Program-made: the position numbers and the translations under genes | Part shown: positions 47,501 through 62,500 of the stretch, piece by piece | Position numbering within the stretch: position 1 is the stretch's first letter | Layout of the letters: every line of letters starts with the position of its first letter | The notes under the pieces: model-generated | Seen by the model: only the letters and a program-made list of their open reading frames with translations | Databases searched by the model: none | What the model was told of the DNA's origin: nothing | From: Platycnemis pennipes | Lineage: Eukaryota; Arthropoda; Insecta; Odonata; Platycnemididae | NCBI GenBank assembly: GCA_933228895.1 | Contig: OW121849.1 | Span: 126,980,849 to 127,044,848 of the forward strand | Reading direction: 5' to 3' | Length of the DNA stretch: 64,000 nucleotides

Positions 47501-50500
47501 AATGTCGGATAGAAATACAGATACTCCGAGTTCAGTCCCAACCATTTAATATATAACTGAAGAACAACAGATTACATGGAGATGAACAATGGATTACATG
47601 GATCCCACCAGTGACACAAGTATACCACTCTGCCAGCAATTTTAATGCACAGCATCATGTACATCCTTCTTGTAGGATGAAAAAGGCGGGAATATGAGTA
47701 AACATGAAATTATACTGCTGCTCACATATCAGACCTATCTCACAACAATGACCGATTAGTGTAGAGTGGCTCTGAACGCCACCACAGCGTGCCGGCTTGA
47801 CTATACTGATGATAGCTGACAGCTGCTTCCCAAATCATCTGAAATACTGTGTTGCTCATGTTGGCCTTCTAGAGAGCAGAATTATCTTGCAATAGTCACA
47901 TGGTTCACACGTCTTCTCTCTTTATGCGTACTTCTCTAGGCGGGTGCATCTCTTTGTTCATTTGTACCTATATTTTTACATATTATTTTTTATTACTTTT
48001 ATTTTTGTAACCTCCTCAAATACACTTATGTGAGCACCCCAAACATTTCAATGGCGCACTCTGCACCATGAAATGCCTCCCCCATCCACCCGTGGGCACC
48101 CCTGTTGTATACGTGTATGGCCATTGTATTTGGTCCCTTCGAGTGGGAGTTTATGAGAGATCTCTCTACATGTAGATCTCTCTTTCTTCTAGTATCATGG
48201 ACATAATAGGGGTCATCGAAAATAACTGATGTTATTTTTTTACAAATATTAGTATGTGGAGTAGATAAATGCAAGGTAAAGTTAGGATTTAAATTTCTTG
48301 AAAAGTGGCTTACAGGTATGCCTAAAGGGGATATTACCAATAATCCTCACAATTTTTTTTTTTAATCCTGAACAATTCAATCAATTGGGAAGAGAAACCC
48401 CACTACATGATTCCATAGGAAACCCTGGAATAAAAGTAGCCAAAGTACATGGCAAGCAGTGCTTCATATCAGACAGAGGATTTTAAAACACAAAAATGAT
48501 AAAATAATTTACCTAGTTTTTTACACAATTGATCTATGTGAATATTCCAATTTAACTGTGGATCAATATGAAGGCCTAAAAATTTCAGGCTATTAATTGG
48601 CAATTCTCAATATTCTTTCTTTATTCTTTATCTTTATTCCTGAATACCATGATCTGGGTTTTATCGTGGTTCAGCCTTTGTTTACTTTGTAAGCACATAT
48701 CTACTACTCTCATGATTCTTACTTCACTTGCAGAAGGGGATTAGTGACATTTAATCTAGATAGTAGGATATTTATATCATCTGCAAACATAATCATGCAT
48801 GTCTCCTTGGAACTAAGGGCATTTGGTAAATCATTGACAAATATTAGAAACAAAATGGGCCCAAGGATCGAACCTTGAGGGACACCACATGTAACTGGTA
48901 AGGAATCGGATTTATACTTACCATTGCTACTACTTATTATGACAGTCTGTCATCTGTTTGTAAGGTAGGTTTCTAACCACTGTATAGCTTTGCCCCTGTG
49001 CCTAGTCCATAACATTTTCTGAGAAGTATTTTATGATTAACCAGATCGAATGACTTGCTAAGGTCAAAAAATAACCCAAGAACATCCATCTTTTTGTTGA
49101 ACTCTTCAATAATAAAGTTAATGGCAGAATGTGTATATTCTGAGCTTCAGATGGAAATTCAGAGATATTAAAGATAATTGCATCAATGCATATTTTGTTT
49201 AGTGCTCTTCTTCACCTGAATGTTGGGGTGAATACCAATACCCTTCATTTTTTCATGGAGCAACAAGTCAACCCAAATGGGAGTAGGGTAATATCACATC
49301 AAGGCCACACACCAACAGTTGTAAGTTGCCAAATAAATTTCATCAAGTTACGTGTAATATCTTCTGCCGTAATGACTTCTTTCATCAGCTGCACGATATT
49401 TTTGATAATAATGCCGAACCACCTAGCCACATTTGTATTGATTTAGTTATGCTTTGCTTGCCACATTTGTATTGTTTAGTTATGCTTTCAGACTTAATGA
49501 CTATGTCGCAGATGTACATGAGACCATTGGGTGCAACATTCGCCAGAAATATTTGTTTTCGTTTTAATACAAATGATAGACTTCATGAGCACAAGCTTGT
49601 GCACACGCACTGTGCTGAATATTATTTGTAATATCGAATGACCCCCCGTGAAAGCAATTTGTTGCTCTCATTATTGCTGATTTATTTTACATGTAAATCA
49701 TTGGGTGACAAATGGTCCCTAGGGCATCCCTCGCGATTTCAAGCTTCTCATTATGTGCTATACTCGCTATATGGGGCTTCTACTGTATATAATATAAATA
49801 ATATTTAAAATAAAATGGTGGACAAATACAACAACTCTTTCCTTTCTTCACTGTCAGATTCTCTACAACGTCTCCCCAGAAACTGTTAATTTTCTACGAA
49901 AATAAATTTGAAACAAAATGCATAGAGCCTGTATTCTATAAGTACAACAAATGCATAGGTTATTTGAATGTGCTTACTACTCATAGTCTGTATGGTAAAC
50001 ATTGTCAAAATTTTCTGAACCCAATTTGCCAAAAAGGTACCCCAAAAAGGGATTGAAAACAAGTATTTTAAACAAGTGCCAATTTGTTATGAAAACAGAA
50101 TAATCAGTAACAAGTTTACCTACATGGCAAAAAATTCTATAGAAAATTTTATGGATTACGCAACTACAATATCTTAATTCGACACTCAGAAATTGGAAGA
50201 ATAAGTATCTGTTTGTGATTATATTACCTAGCTCTTGATCAAATTCAATCTCATTCTTTGGCAGGGGAAAGGTGTTACATCTGGTTCAGTACATAGTAGG
50301 CTGACCAAGTCTCCGAACAATACTATAAAAATACAGAGTATAGAGCTATCTCTGATAATAGTTGGCTGACAAAACAATAACTGGCAGTAACTAGTTTGAA
50401 TATTAATTTAAAAAAGCACAAATATGATGACATACCTTCATATATCTGCCTTTGGGCTACCATCAAATAGTGGTATGCTTCAGCACCCTTCCATGCATTA

Positions 50501-53500
50501 TCTAAAATGAGATCTGAGTCAGTTAACAGCATCTTCTCTGGCTGGCTGTCTCCATCTTCCTTTCCTGAAAGCCATTATAGATATAATTAGAGCACATGAA
50601 GTCATATGAAATGCTCTTGGAAATGTTGGGTGACTGACAGTGAATGAAACCAAACCGTTTTAAAAAGTCATACTCGTTACAAACTTCCCATTGGAGTAAA
50701 AAATAGAGGGCACATTTGCATCAGATTCTTAAAGGACACTAGGATGGGTAAGGCAGCATAGAGAAAAATATTAAACTCAAGGCTTTTCCCTTTTTCACTT
50801 CATTAGATTTGTTGATGCGTCAGTAGGATACAAGAAGGAGAGACTGATAAGCCACCTTCAGGCAGAAATGTTGAAAAATCTCGGACTCAATACAAAAATA
50901 AAAACAATTCAAGGGATGAAGCAGCTACTTCTGAGATACTTTCCTTGTTGTGAGGATTATGGCAGTGAACAAGTATGCTCAACTAAAGCAAATTTAGGTT
51001 AAAATGCAGACATTTTGTGAATACAGTGGAATTTGTAATGGTATGAAAAATAACTAGGCAAACCTTTAAGAAGAGACTTGTTCTTCAAAGCATGAAGATG
51101 GCGTTCCACCAAAAGAGCAGCCAAAACATATAACTTCTTTTTCTTCATCACCAAATTTTTATTCTCATCTTTTGCTATCTGAAAAAATAGTTTAAAATGT
51201 TTACGGCATTTTATTTTATATTAAACTGTTTTTAGTCCATAAACCTGGAATTATACTGACTAATTATAAAAATAGAATAGATTGTTCTTACGCACTTGAA
51301 ACATTAGTTTTGCAGCTTCCAAAAAACATTCTGCCTTACAATACAGTTCTATGGCTTGAAAAATCTTCTTCTCCTCAAGCAGGTGGGACACATATTTAGA
51401 TAAGAGACCAGGAACATCTTCATTGATATTATGCTCTCGGGCTAGATTTACTGCCATGGACCATTCATTCAAAGATACACAAACATTCATGGCTGCTTTC
51501 TTTTGCCCACACTGGAAAGAAAAATTATATTTTAAGCTTTTCACTTTTCCAACAAAACAACGGTACTCTGAATGAAACAATACTGTCAAACACCCAAGAA
51601 TTGTGGTCATTTAATTAAGATGAAAATTATTGTTGGCTCCGGTGGCAGCATGGTTAAGTCCTCGCCTGCTAACCTTAGAGTCACGGGTTCTAGTCCCACC
51701 TGAGTGGGTTTTTTCACCACTCAGGACATGACTGTGTGTGCTCGTCTGTTGTTACATTGTTAATACCCCGATGTAAAGGCCACATGCGCTGTTTTAGGTG
51801 GTTGTGGAAAATAAATAAAAAAATAAATTATGCTATTACAAAAAAATGACATTAACCGTTTTATAGTCATCAGGCCTATCTTTTGGCTGGCACAATGGCC
51901 ATCATCACATATTTGTAATTTTTATTTTCTTCAAATCAGGGGCAGCACAAATGATTTCATCATCCTACTACACCTCAAGTACATCATCAGCATTGAGATA
52001 AATTTGTACTACATAAATTAAAATTAAGTACTTAAAATAATGTAACATCAATAATCTCACAAATTTCATGCAAATGTGTATAGTAGTTTTCGTACAGTCT
52101 ACCTGCAAGAGGCTGGCAGTAAAAGAGTCACGTTATTTCAGTGTTAAAGATAATTTGCCACATTAGCTTGATTTCAAGGCAACAATGAATTTAAATCTGC
52201 TGAGTATTTAATATAAACACTTCAATAAATGTTGAGTAGTATTTATATAAATATTTAGCACAATAAATGTCTTTTCTGATAATTATCATAATCATTGCCA
52301 GTTATGTTTAACATTGTAATAATTCTCCAATAGTAAAAGAGGAAAAATTGAGACTTTTGGTGTCATAATGCCTATGCCACCAACACTTGATCTTAGACTA
52401 TTCTTGTATTCTATTTCAAATGAGGTGACCCGTGGGAAGGTGGCGCCACCAGGTCTTGTGGTTTTGAGGTAACTAATAGGAGGCAAGGAGGAGAAAATTA
52501 CTTCTCCCTGGGGCTCATTCTTACTCTGGCTTCTGTCGAGTACAGATCTGCTCTCTGTGTTGCCACGCGATCAGTGGATTCCACATCTGTATTTAAAATG
52601 AGATTGTGTGATTACTATGGGTAGCATAGAATAGGTAGGGTAAAATATAAGAATAATTGAAGAAGTGTTGGTGGCATCAAGTGATGTGCTTGTTGCTTCA
52701 TTGGTGTTTCTTGACCAATTGGTACACTTAGTACCTGTGGCACCTATTGCACTATTAATACTTAATTACTCTTGTGGTTTAGTCTTCTCCTCAATACCAA
52801 CATGAGCGACATTCACTGAGTGATGAGGATGACTTTTTAGAGCTCATTATTGTGAAACTTAAAGATAACAACCCTGAGAATAAGGATGAAGAAGAGTAAG
52901 ATGAGGAGGTGGAGAAATAGGAAGATTATTCAACTTAGCTTGACCATTACAAGTGTATTACATTGTACATTAGATTACAATGAACATGAACAATACTGAA
53001 TTTATCCTGTATTATTCACCACACAATGTCCTTTTGTGCATCTCTTTATCATCTTCGTACATCTTTATCTATAATAGTACATATTTCCTTTCTTCAAGTT
53101 CAACACCGAAGCACTCACATAAACCCATCATTTTTACTTACAAGGTACTACTTTACTTACATACGAGGAAGTTGTTGCCATAGATATGGCAATACCTTCC
53201 TTGCATCTGTTCCTCCCCTACCTTGCACTTCCCACATATTTTTCCCCCACACGTGAGACTAGGGGCTGACAAGAATGGGTGAATTCTCTCCAGCTGGCTG
53301 GTTAATATTCGACTGACTGGTAGTTCTCCAGCCCTCAATGTGGGCTGAAGGAGCACAACAGCATGAAAACATCAACAATGCCGAGCCACACTATGAAACC
53401 AACTTCACATGAGCATGATTTTTTTTTCAAAGTCTTTTGCAACACTATGTGCCAATGTGTAGTTCAAAATTATCTTCAGTGAGCATATCAGGCAGCTATG

Positions 53501-56500
53501 CAACACCAGATCAAAGTTTGGTTACAGTACCAGCTACCATGGCATGTTGCACACAGCCATAAAGAATTATCAACCTTCTTTTGCCATATTTGCCAACACC
53601 TTTGAAATAGCTAGTGGTTTGAAACAAGTATTGTAATAATTTGTCTCTCCTTCAAGTGCAGGATCATTGTGCATAACCATATTTACAACTTCAGAACTTT
53701 ACTCAGATGAAAATTTTTACAAAAATTCACAGTACAGTTGAGCACCCTTAATCCGGGAACCCCTAATCCGGGAGCACCTATAATCTGGCAATTTTGCCAT
53801 GACCAACTATCTGGTACTTAGTGGAAAATGCCGAAACATTTTTACCGGAACATTGCTTCATAACCTGCCGAGATATTATTCTTATATTAATACCGAGATA
53901 CCATTCTTAACATTAATTTTCCCATTTCGAGAATCAGAATAATTTAAACATATTAATTTCTGGTACTTCGCCTACACTGGAATTATTTTGGAACTTGAAG
54001 TAAACATATAAATTTGACGACATCGCCAAGACGGAATACGACTAATCAGACTAATTTACAGATCGGCCACTTTCAATGGCGCGCCCTTTTTTGATTGACC
54101 ACTAGACTAAGTGGCAAACGAATATATTTTGTTATAAATAATTGACTCCTTTCAATGAAAACACCCCGGACGTCAGAAATAGACCAGTTGCCATGCATGA
54201 CCCATAGTCCGGCAAAATCCCTCATCCGGCATCACTTCGGTCCCGACTGTGCCGGATTAAAGATGCTCAACTGTACTAGAAAATACATCAGAGACCGATT
54301 TTCTATTCCTTCTTTGTGAAAAATGTAGCTCTCATATTTACACTTATTTCATACACAATTCACTCCATGGAGGACATTCCATCACTTTACCTTTAAATAA
54401 GCATCGACAGCATCACCACACATGCCAACTGATGCAAACATCTGACCCAGCTCCATTAGCATAGGGTGTCCCTGAGAAAAGCTTTTAGCCAGAGCAGAAA
54501 GTTCCTCCCATTCTTCAAGAGCGTGGAGGCATCTTGCCAAGCGTTCCACATCTCCTCCTTTGGTGTACATTTCTTTAGCTCGAGACCACTCCCCTGCCAC
54601 AGCCAACAGATCCCCTGCCTCATTGCAAGCCTGCTCACGTCTCCAGTCTTCAACATGCCCACCAGAGCTACTTGCTTGCATTAGCTGCAACGCTGACTGC
54701 CAGTCGCCAAGTTTCTCTCGTAGTGTCAATGCCAAGTCCCTGAGAAAGGAAGAGATGAATGAATGGAAAAAAAACTGCAAACATCACCAGAGAGCAAACA
54801 AGTGCATTACCCATAATAGAGCCCTATCTTGAAATTGGTTAATTTTGAAATTCAGATGAGAAGTCAGCGTGCTCAATCAATAGTACATTCCTCAAGTGGC
54901 ATCTTGGATATGAAGTTAACCCAAAAAAATACTGAATCATCTCTATTAATCTCCATTTCACAAAGAAACTACAATATTTAGGGCTGAGTACTGATCAGCT
55001 TGAAGAACCAATATCAAAGATACATAATATAAGAGTCATTATTCTAAACAGATAATATTCAATCTTACATCAACTATCACAGGAGCCTCCACTTGCACAG
55101 GAGTATATATTATTGAGCGCCCAATTTTGAGACAGTGAAAACCATTTACCTGATTCATCAAGAATTGGTAAATTGAATTTGAATTTATGGTTATTGCAGC
55201 ACGGAATGTTGTCATTCACATTTTTCAGGAGCAGCTGTATAAAGCACCATGATGGTGGCCAAGCTTTTGTGGCCATTGCAGGTCGCATCTCCAGGAAATT
55301 TAAATGATTGACAAAAATATATTCATATAAGGTCAGGCCTCCAATTCTACCCCATCCCCTTAATAGGGTATACCTCTAATGCATAAGGGCCGCTGCACTT
55401 AGTCTTGTCCTCATGAGTCATGGCACGTAGTCCCTCGTCTCAGTCTGGTCTGGCTATGATGCAGTGTAGCCAGATCAGAGCCAGTCATAAGCACCACCCA
55501 CCACTGTTGAGGGGATGGGATAGAATTGGAAGCATGACCTTTTAAAACATTTTTTTCTTCCCATTCCCAGTTTAATTTTCTGAAGATGCAAACTGCAATA
55601 GCTGCAAAAGTTTGACCGCCGACAAAGGGCTCCTGAAAATTGTTAATGACATTCAAATAATAGTCATAAAAAGAAGCAATTCAAATCCATGCTGGATATC
55701 ATGAAGTTGAAGAGCAAAGTATTTTTTTAATCACATAATTAGCCCATTATAAATGTTGGCAGGAGAAATCACACCTACTGACATTGATCTAATAAAATAT
55801 TTCAAGTAAAAGAGAATACAAGATAATGCAATCAAGAAACTTAAAATATTTTTCATAGAAAAACATGTATGATTCCACCTATAAGTTAAAACATTAAGCA
55901 TTGTAATATGTAAATAGAATTTAGGAGAGTTGATAAAAAACTTAGGTCAAGAAAGATATGAGTTTCCCAATATGTCAAACTGAAATTATCATTTTCCTTC
56001 CCTGAGAACAATCTGTACCTGACAAGTTCTGTTATTGCTAGGGACTTTTGAAAATCAAATTTCAGCAATTTGTACAGCTGCCACAAAGAAAAACCATCTA
56101 GACTGCTTGCAGGAGTACACATACAGTGTTACACTAAAAAAGAAATGCATCGATGACAAATGACACTGCGGTGATTACACCTACATATTTTTAATTGGGT
56201 CTCATGGCATGAGAGTTTAATACATGGACAGAACCAATAACTTTCCTGTAACAACCTGCCTATTTTCCAGCGAGTCATGACAGTAATAAAACCAGAGTTA
56301 TAGCAGATACAGTATAAGATTGATAGTCTGGAATATGCAGGATCCAATGTGTTATGGAATTATGATCTTTCCTGTGTTCAGATCATTTAACATTTAGTGG
56401 ACAGTATTAATGAAAAAAGCTGAAGTAATTCATCACATAAGCAATAAAAACTCATAAAAGCTGTAGTAATTCATCACTCATAAATGACATGCAATGATCA

Positions 56501-59500
56501 ATGAGGTAGTAAGTTTTGTAAAAATTTTGTAAACATTTACATTACTATCTAGCATATGAAGCAAAACTAAGTGGTAGTGCTGAAAGTAAATATCATTATA
56601 GACATATGGAGAATCAGTACAGATTACTTCTTACCAAAGCGAAAAGGACTTTTAATGAAGACATTTTATTAAAAGCAAATAACATAACTAAAGCTGCCTG
56701 GAAAATCATAAATAATGCCAAACATAAAGATAAAGCATCTGCTCTGCCCAATATTCAAGTTTTTTGTGATGGAACTTTAAAATGCTTCTCTGACCTAGCA
56801 GATGTATTCAATGAGCATTTTTCTTTAGCTCCCAGCTCTTCAGTTCAATACTCCACCTATACTGCAATGGCTAATCCAATGTCTTTTTTTATGATGCCCA
56901 GTAATGATAGGGAATTAAAGTCTGTCATACCCAAATTCAGCCAAAGCAGTTCAAGTTCAGGTCTTGATGGAATTTCGGCAAAGGTCATATTCTTTAGTTT
57001 TGACATGATTAAGATTCCACTTCTGCACTTGGTGAATGAATCTCTGAGAATGGGCATTTTTCCGGCTTCTCTGAAGACGTCAAAAATTGTTCCTCTCTAT
57101 AAAAACAAAGGGAGTATAGATGATTTGAACAACTACAGACCTATTGCTATGCAAAATTCCTCAAAAACTTTTTAGAGAATTCTATATACTCGTTTAGTAT
57201 CTTATCTGGATGAGTTCAATCTTCTCTCTAGTGATCAGCACAAGTTCACACGTGGAAAATCTACCATTTCTGCCATATACCAGGCAGTAGATAATATATT
57301 GTGCTCTATAGATAACAAAAAAGAAACACTTGCTTTATTTTTTGATTTTACTAAGGCTTTTGATCTAGTCAATCATGATCGTCTTTTATTTAAACTTGAA
57401 AGATTGGGCATCAGAGGCATCCCGCTTCAATGGATGAATTCATATCCCAACAACAGATCTCAGGTAGTAACATTGACGGTGTCAGGCATTCATCTTTTCC
57501 TCGTAAGTCTAATGTGGGTGTACCTCAGGGATCTATATTGGGTCCACTTTTGTTCCTGTTATATGTAAATGATTTACCATTGGCCTTATCTGGGATTGAT
57601 AATATTACCCCTATTTTATATGCTGATGACATTACGGTTATAGTATCATCCACTTCTCGTACATCTTTATCTGACAAAGCTCAGTTAGTCACCAATAAAA
57701 TTAGCAAATGGGCTCAAAATAATTTTCTAATTGTCAACACTAATAAAAGTAATTTGATGCACTTTTCAACCAGCAGTCAGCCATCTCATTGCATGCTAAT
57801 AAAAATGGTACAAAAATCAATTGAACAAGTTAACTCCTGCAAGTTCTTGGGATTATTTCTTAATTATAAAATGTCTTGGGCAAAGCATATCAATTTCCTT
57901 AGTAACATCCTTAAACAGCTTAGTCACACAGTAACACAAGAAACTTTACTAAGTTTGTATTTTGGTGATTTTTATTCACATGTTTTATAAAGTGTTATCT
58001 TTTGGGGATCTACCCACTTGTCTTGGTTAAAACTCTCGCGGGTCTTTATAGATGCATGTTTGTTTTTCGCGTGTACCCCACGTTCTATACCAGGTGTGAT
58101 ACCTGACATTTCGTGGCCCTTGCTGGTCACTTTATCAAAGGGAATGAGGTATCTGTTGAGTTGGTGGAGTTTATATAGGGGTTTCATGGAGGGAAAAGGA
58201 TGGGAAGGGGAGGAGTGGAAGGAGTAGTCATTGCATTTTTATTCAGGTTCAAAGCGGGGTCCCACGTGTGGCTGACTTGGAGGTCACAGTCCCTATTGTA
58301 ATTTTGCTGGCATTTTCTTATTTCCAAAGCTTCGCAGATCAGCCGGGGCTTGAAGTTTTTCACTTTGGCGATTATCTTTGTTTCTTTGAGGCCAATCGCG
58401 TGTCCCGAGGCTGTATGTTCCACTACTGCTGATTTTAAGGGTTGTCCCAGTCGAATAAGCCTGCTCATGTTCTTCTATGCGGGTTTTGACAGAGCATCCA
58501 GTTTCGCCAATATATTTTTTCTCGCAAGTTTGGCATGGTATCTCATACACTCCTTCCACTTGAAATGGTGTTGCATCCTTCACGCTCCTCAGGCAGTTTC
58601 TAATTTTTAAATGCGGCTTGAACACAGCTTTGATTTCATGTTTGCGGAGGATGTTTCCTATTCTATCCGTTACGCCCCGGACGTAAGGAAGGAAGGCTCT
58701 CTTGGGTGCAAGGTTGTCTGCATCCGGAGTCCCAATTCCTTCTTTTGGGCCATCCTCATCCTTGTTCATGATTTTGAAAAATGTTTTGGAGATGGATCTC
58801 TTGTCATATCTGTTCTTCTGTAGAATGGCTTCCACTTTCTGTTTTCGGCCGGGAAGTTGGTCTCGTCACTAATTCTGCAGGAATGCTGAATTACGGTGTT
58901 GAGTACCACATTTAGCTGTGCGGGATGATGGTGTGAATTTGCCTTGAGGTACCGATTGGTGGAAGAGGGTTTCTTATACACCGCGTGTCCAAGCATTCCA
59001 TCATTTCTCCTTTGCACCAAAACGTCCAAAAATGGAATTTTACCATCTTTTTCTACTTCCATTGTAAAAACAATATTGTCATTTATACTATTTAAGTAAT
59101 AATAAAATTCATCAAGCTTCTTTCGGCCATGCGTCCATATAATAAAAGTGTCGTCGATGTTTCTCAACTAAATTTTAGGCTTATTAACTGCGTTTTGAAG
59201 TGATCTCATCTCGAAGTTTGTCATGTAAATATTCGCTACTGCTGGTAAGATAGGCGATGCCATAGCTGCTCCGGACGTCTGCTCGTAAAATTTGTTCCTC
59301 CACCGGAAAAAGGTGCTGGTCAAACATATCTCTGTCAACTTGGCGATGTTTTCACCAAATTCTTCTTCGATTATGCAGGTTGCCTCACACAGGGAATGCT
59401 GGTAAAAAGTGATACCATGTCAAAACTGACGAGAATATCACTTGGACTAACCTGGATGTTTTCGATGATCTTCAAGAAATACTGCGAGTCTCTCACGTAT

Positions 59501-62500
59501 GAGCTGGCCTCTTCTACCTTAGGCTGCAATACTCCTGCTAAATGTTTAGCTAGCTTGTTAGCGCTATCGATGCACCTGCGGGGCACCTTCCGGGGCGAAC
59601 GGGCATATATGTCACACGGGCGGAGGCGAGCACGGGTGAGGACACCCAGCACAACCCGCCCAAATTTCCTAACGGCATTACCTACCCTCACTCAACCCGT
59701 CCATGCTACAGGATTTTGGTGCGGACAGCCCCTTCAAGGAGAGCTGAGCTAGGATTGCTTGACTTAAAGGATGAGGTAGGGTTCACGGAGAATTTGAGCA
59801 GCCATAATTACAGGTGCATGGCAGCGAGCATGGTATGTGCCATCACACGTAAGCTTTAATTAAAAGAGAACCGTGGTCATTATGAAAATGCTGGTAACAT
59901 GTAAAACATAAAATATCCAGGATAAATAATGGCATTTACTACAATTTCCACATTACTGAAGGTATAAATGATACGCGGAGTTACATGCGGAAAATGATGG
60001 GGAGATACTGGCGTATGTGGGAGGTGAATGCAATATTATTCACGCATTTCATTTTTGATGCACCACAATTGACAACACTGACTTGTTAGATGTCTATGCA
60101 GTAAAAAATAGTTTTGCTGATGAAGTTTTTTGCCGAAGTTCATTAAAACTAATTCTATTTGTTCCTGGGGACCAGTCCCAAAGTTCGTAATTTCAAAAAT
60201 TTCAGTGTGCTGAGTGAACAATGTAAACTTTCCACCACCTCCATTCCTCTAACAGGGAAGGTGGTGAAGGACTTGCAGCAGAGTTAAACGATGTACGTTG
60301 CTGATGATGTTGCATCATCACCAGCAAATGTATTCACATATAAGAAATAAGATACTCTTCTTCAGATGTTAAGTGTGATTTCACTGGCTGGTAGGTACTA
60401 GTGAGATTTTAAAAAAACCAAAAAGGGCTTTAAGGTGGCCTTTTTAATGGCTAAATAGCCATCATTGAAGTGGCATAACACATAACTTCCAAAATTCTGG
60501 AAAACCTTCCATTATTCTTCAGTTGTTTAGAATTCCAGATTGCCGATCTTCTACTTTACTTCAAACAGGAGAAAAATATTTTGAACAGAAATTTACAGAA
60601 CATATAAACAGTGAAGGCTACATTTACAAGTTTCACTGAATCTATTAGCTGTAGTTCCCAACAAATAATTGATGAGAATCAGAAAATGGAGCCTTAGCAC
60701 GTCAAATATTTGTTTTAATATCTGAGCACTCTAGAGATACAAGCATATTTTGAAGCATTATTAAGTAAATATGCTTGAGATCTTTGTGAAATTGTAAACT
60801 TTATAGCTTAATGTTTATAAACAAGTCCAAAGAATGTTTCCAATAGATAACATAGCAAATAGCAAACGAAGGCTATGAGAATATTCAGCCCTAAGGCCCC
60901 ACAATTAATCAAGTATTAGGTCTCATAGAAAGAATACCTGCGATCAGCCTCAATGTACAGCTGCTCAGCTAAATCAAAATCTTTAAGATAAGCTGAAACC
61001 TCAGCTCTTCTTAGAGTTTCCCCCTGAACAGTAGCAAGACGCTTGGCAAATTTAATAGACCCATAATCTCTACAGCGAACAAAAGCTTCTTCAGCACGTT
61101 CCAGATCAAGAGTTTTCAGTGCTGCTTCACCAAGTAGTCGCCTGAAATGAAAAACTAAGGTTAGATGAAGAGGCAGTTACAGTAGGAAATATGGGTGAGA
61201 AAAACTTTTAATTCTTCATAATAAAAGTATTGCTTACACTAAAAAAATGATGCAATGTTTTGTATTCTTTATCCTAGAATTTACATTAGGAGCAACATAA
61301 CCCCTGAGCATAAAAACCATTAATGCTAATGAGCAATGACATCATAAAGAGGAAAATACAACAGCTTAAAAGGTTTGACAAATAAATAACTGTATTACTG
61401 ACTGGTTCCCAAGTAAACTTTTTCATTGCATCTTTAATTGGAGGTCATTGGTGAACCTTAACAGATGCCTGAAGGAATTCAGTGAAACATTACACAGAGC
61501 ATGGAGATAAATTAGTTCTATTGAGTAAATAACAAATTAACCTGTTTTATCAACTCTCAGAAAGCACTAGATATCAGAATAAGGATGGTCACACAATATC
61601 TCTCTGGAAAGGGTTTTAAAGGGTTTTTATTTTTCAACTGCTAATGATGCTTTATCTCTTCCTTAATTTTCAAAAGGGGTTTTACAGAATAGGTAAATTC
61701 TCAAGCAATCTACAAGATTTTGGATGGTGCAAAATACTTTACCAGAGTCTTGGGTGTGGATTTTCCTCAATAAAGGTGGATGCTTCACCAATTCCCACCT
61801 TACTCAAAAGGTCACGAGTGTCCCGGAGGGATTTTACTTCCAGATCAAGAATGTGCTCAGAGACAGATGGACGCTCATCACTTGACATGAGAGATGATGT
61901 TATGATTTCATCTAAAAGAGCAGCACGGATTTCCAAATCCTGTTGAAAGACATTAAATTTATTTTGGTAACTGTAACTGCAAACAGAATTAAATAAAAAT
62001 AAATGAGTGAAAATAATTCACTAGAGCAGTAAGACAGTACTCAAAGTTTGCACCAAAATAAATGCATTAATTTTTGGCCTCAGAGAGATTTAATTAGGTA
62101 GTGTCTGCAACATAGCTTCAGTATTGCTATAAAATTTCAGGCAAAAAATTCAATACCACTGGCTACTAAATTTTCTCATGTGAATTTAAAATACATAAGC
62201 TTCTGTGCATCACGACAAGTTAGGGAATAAAAATGTTTATTTTATATTTATTCCTGTTCTTTAACACAAATATTAAAATCTTACGCGGAAGCTGCAGATA
62301 TAACCAGAGCTAAGAATAGGCTCCTCTGGGTCCAAGTCACGAAAAATGTACATCCTAGTTTTTTCCATTGCAGCAAGTTGTAATGGGTTGTCTGAAGCCC
62401 AGCGTGCATCCCAAACATCACGTCTCTCAAAAGAAGACACCAGAGACTGCTCTTCACCAGAGGAAGTAAGATCCACTAATGTCAGCATCCCATTCACATC

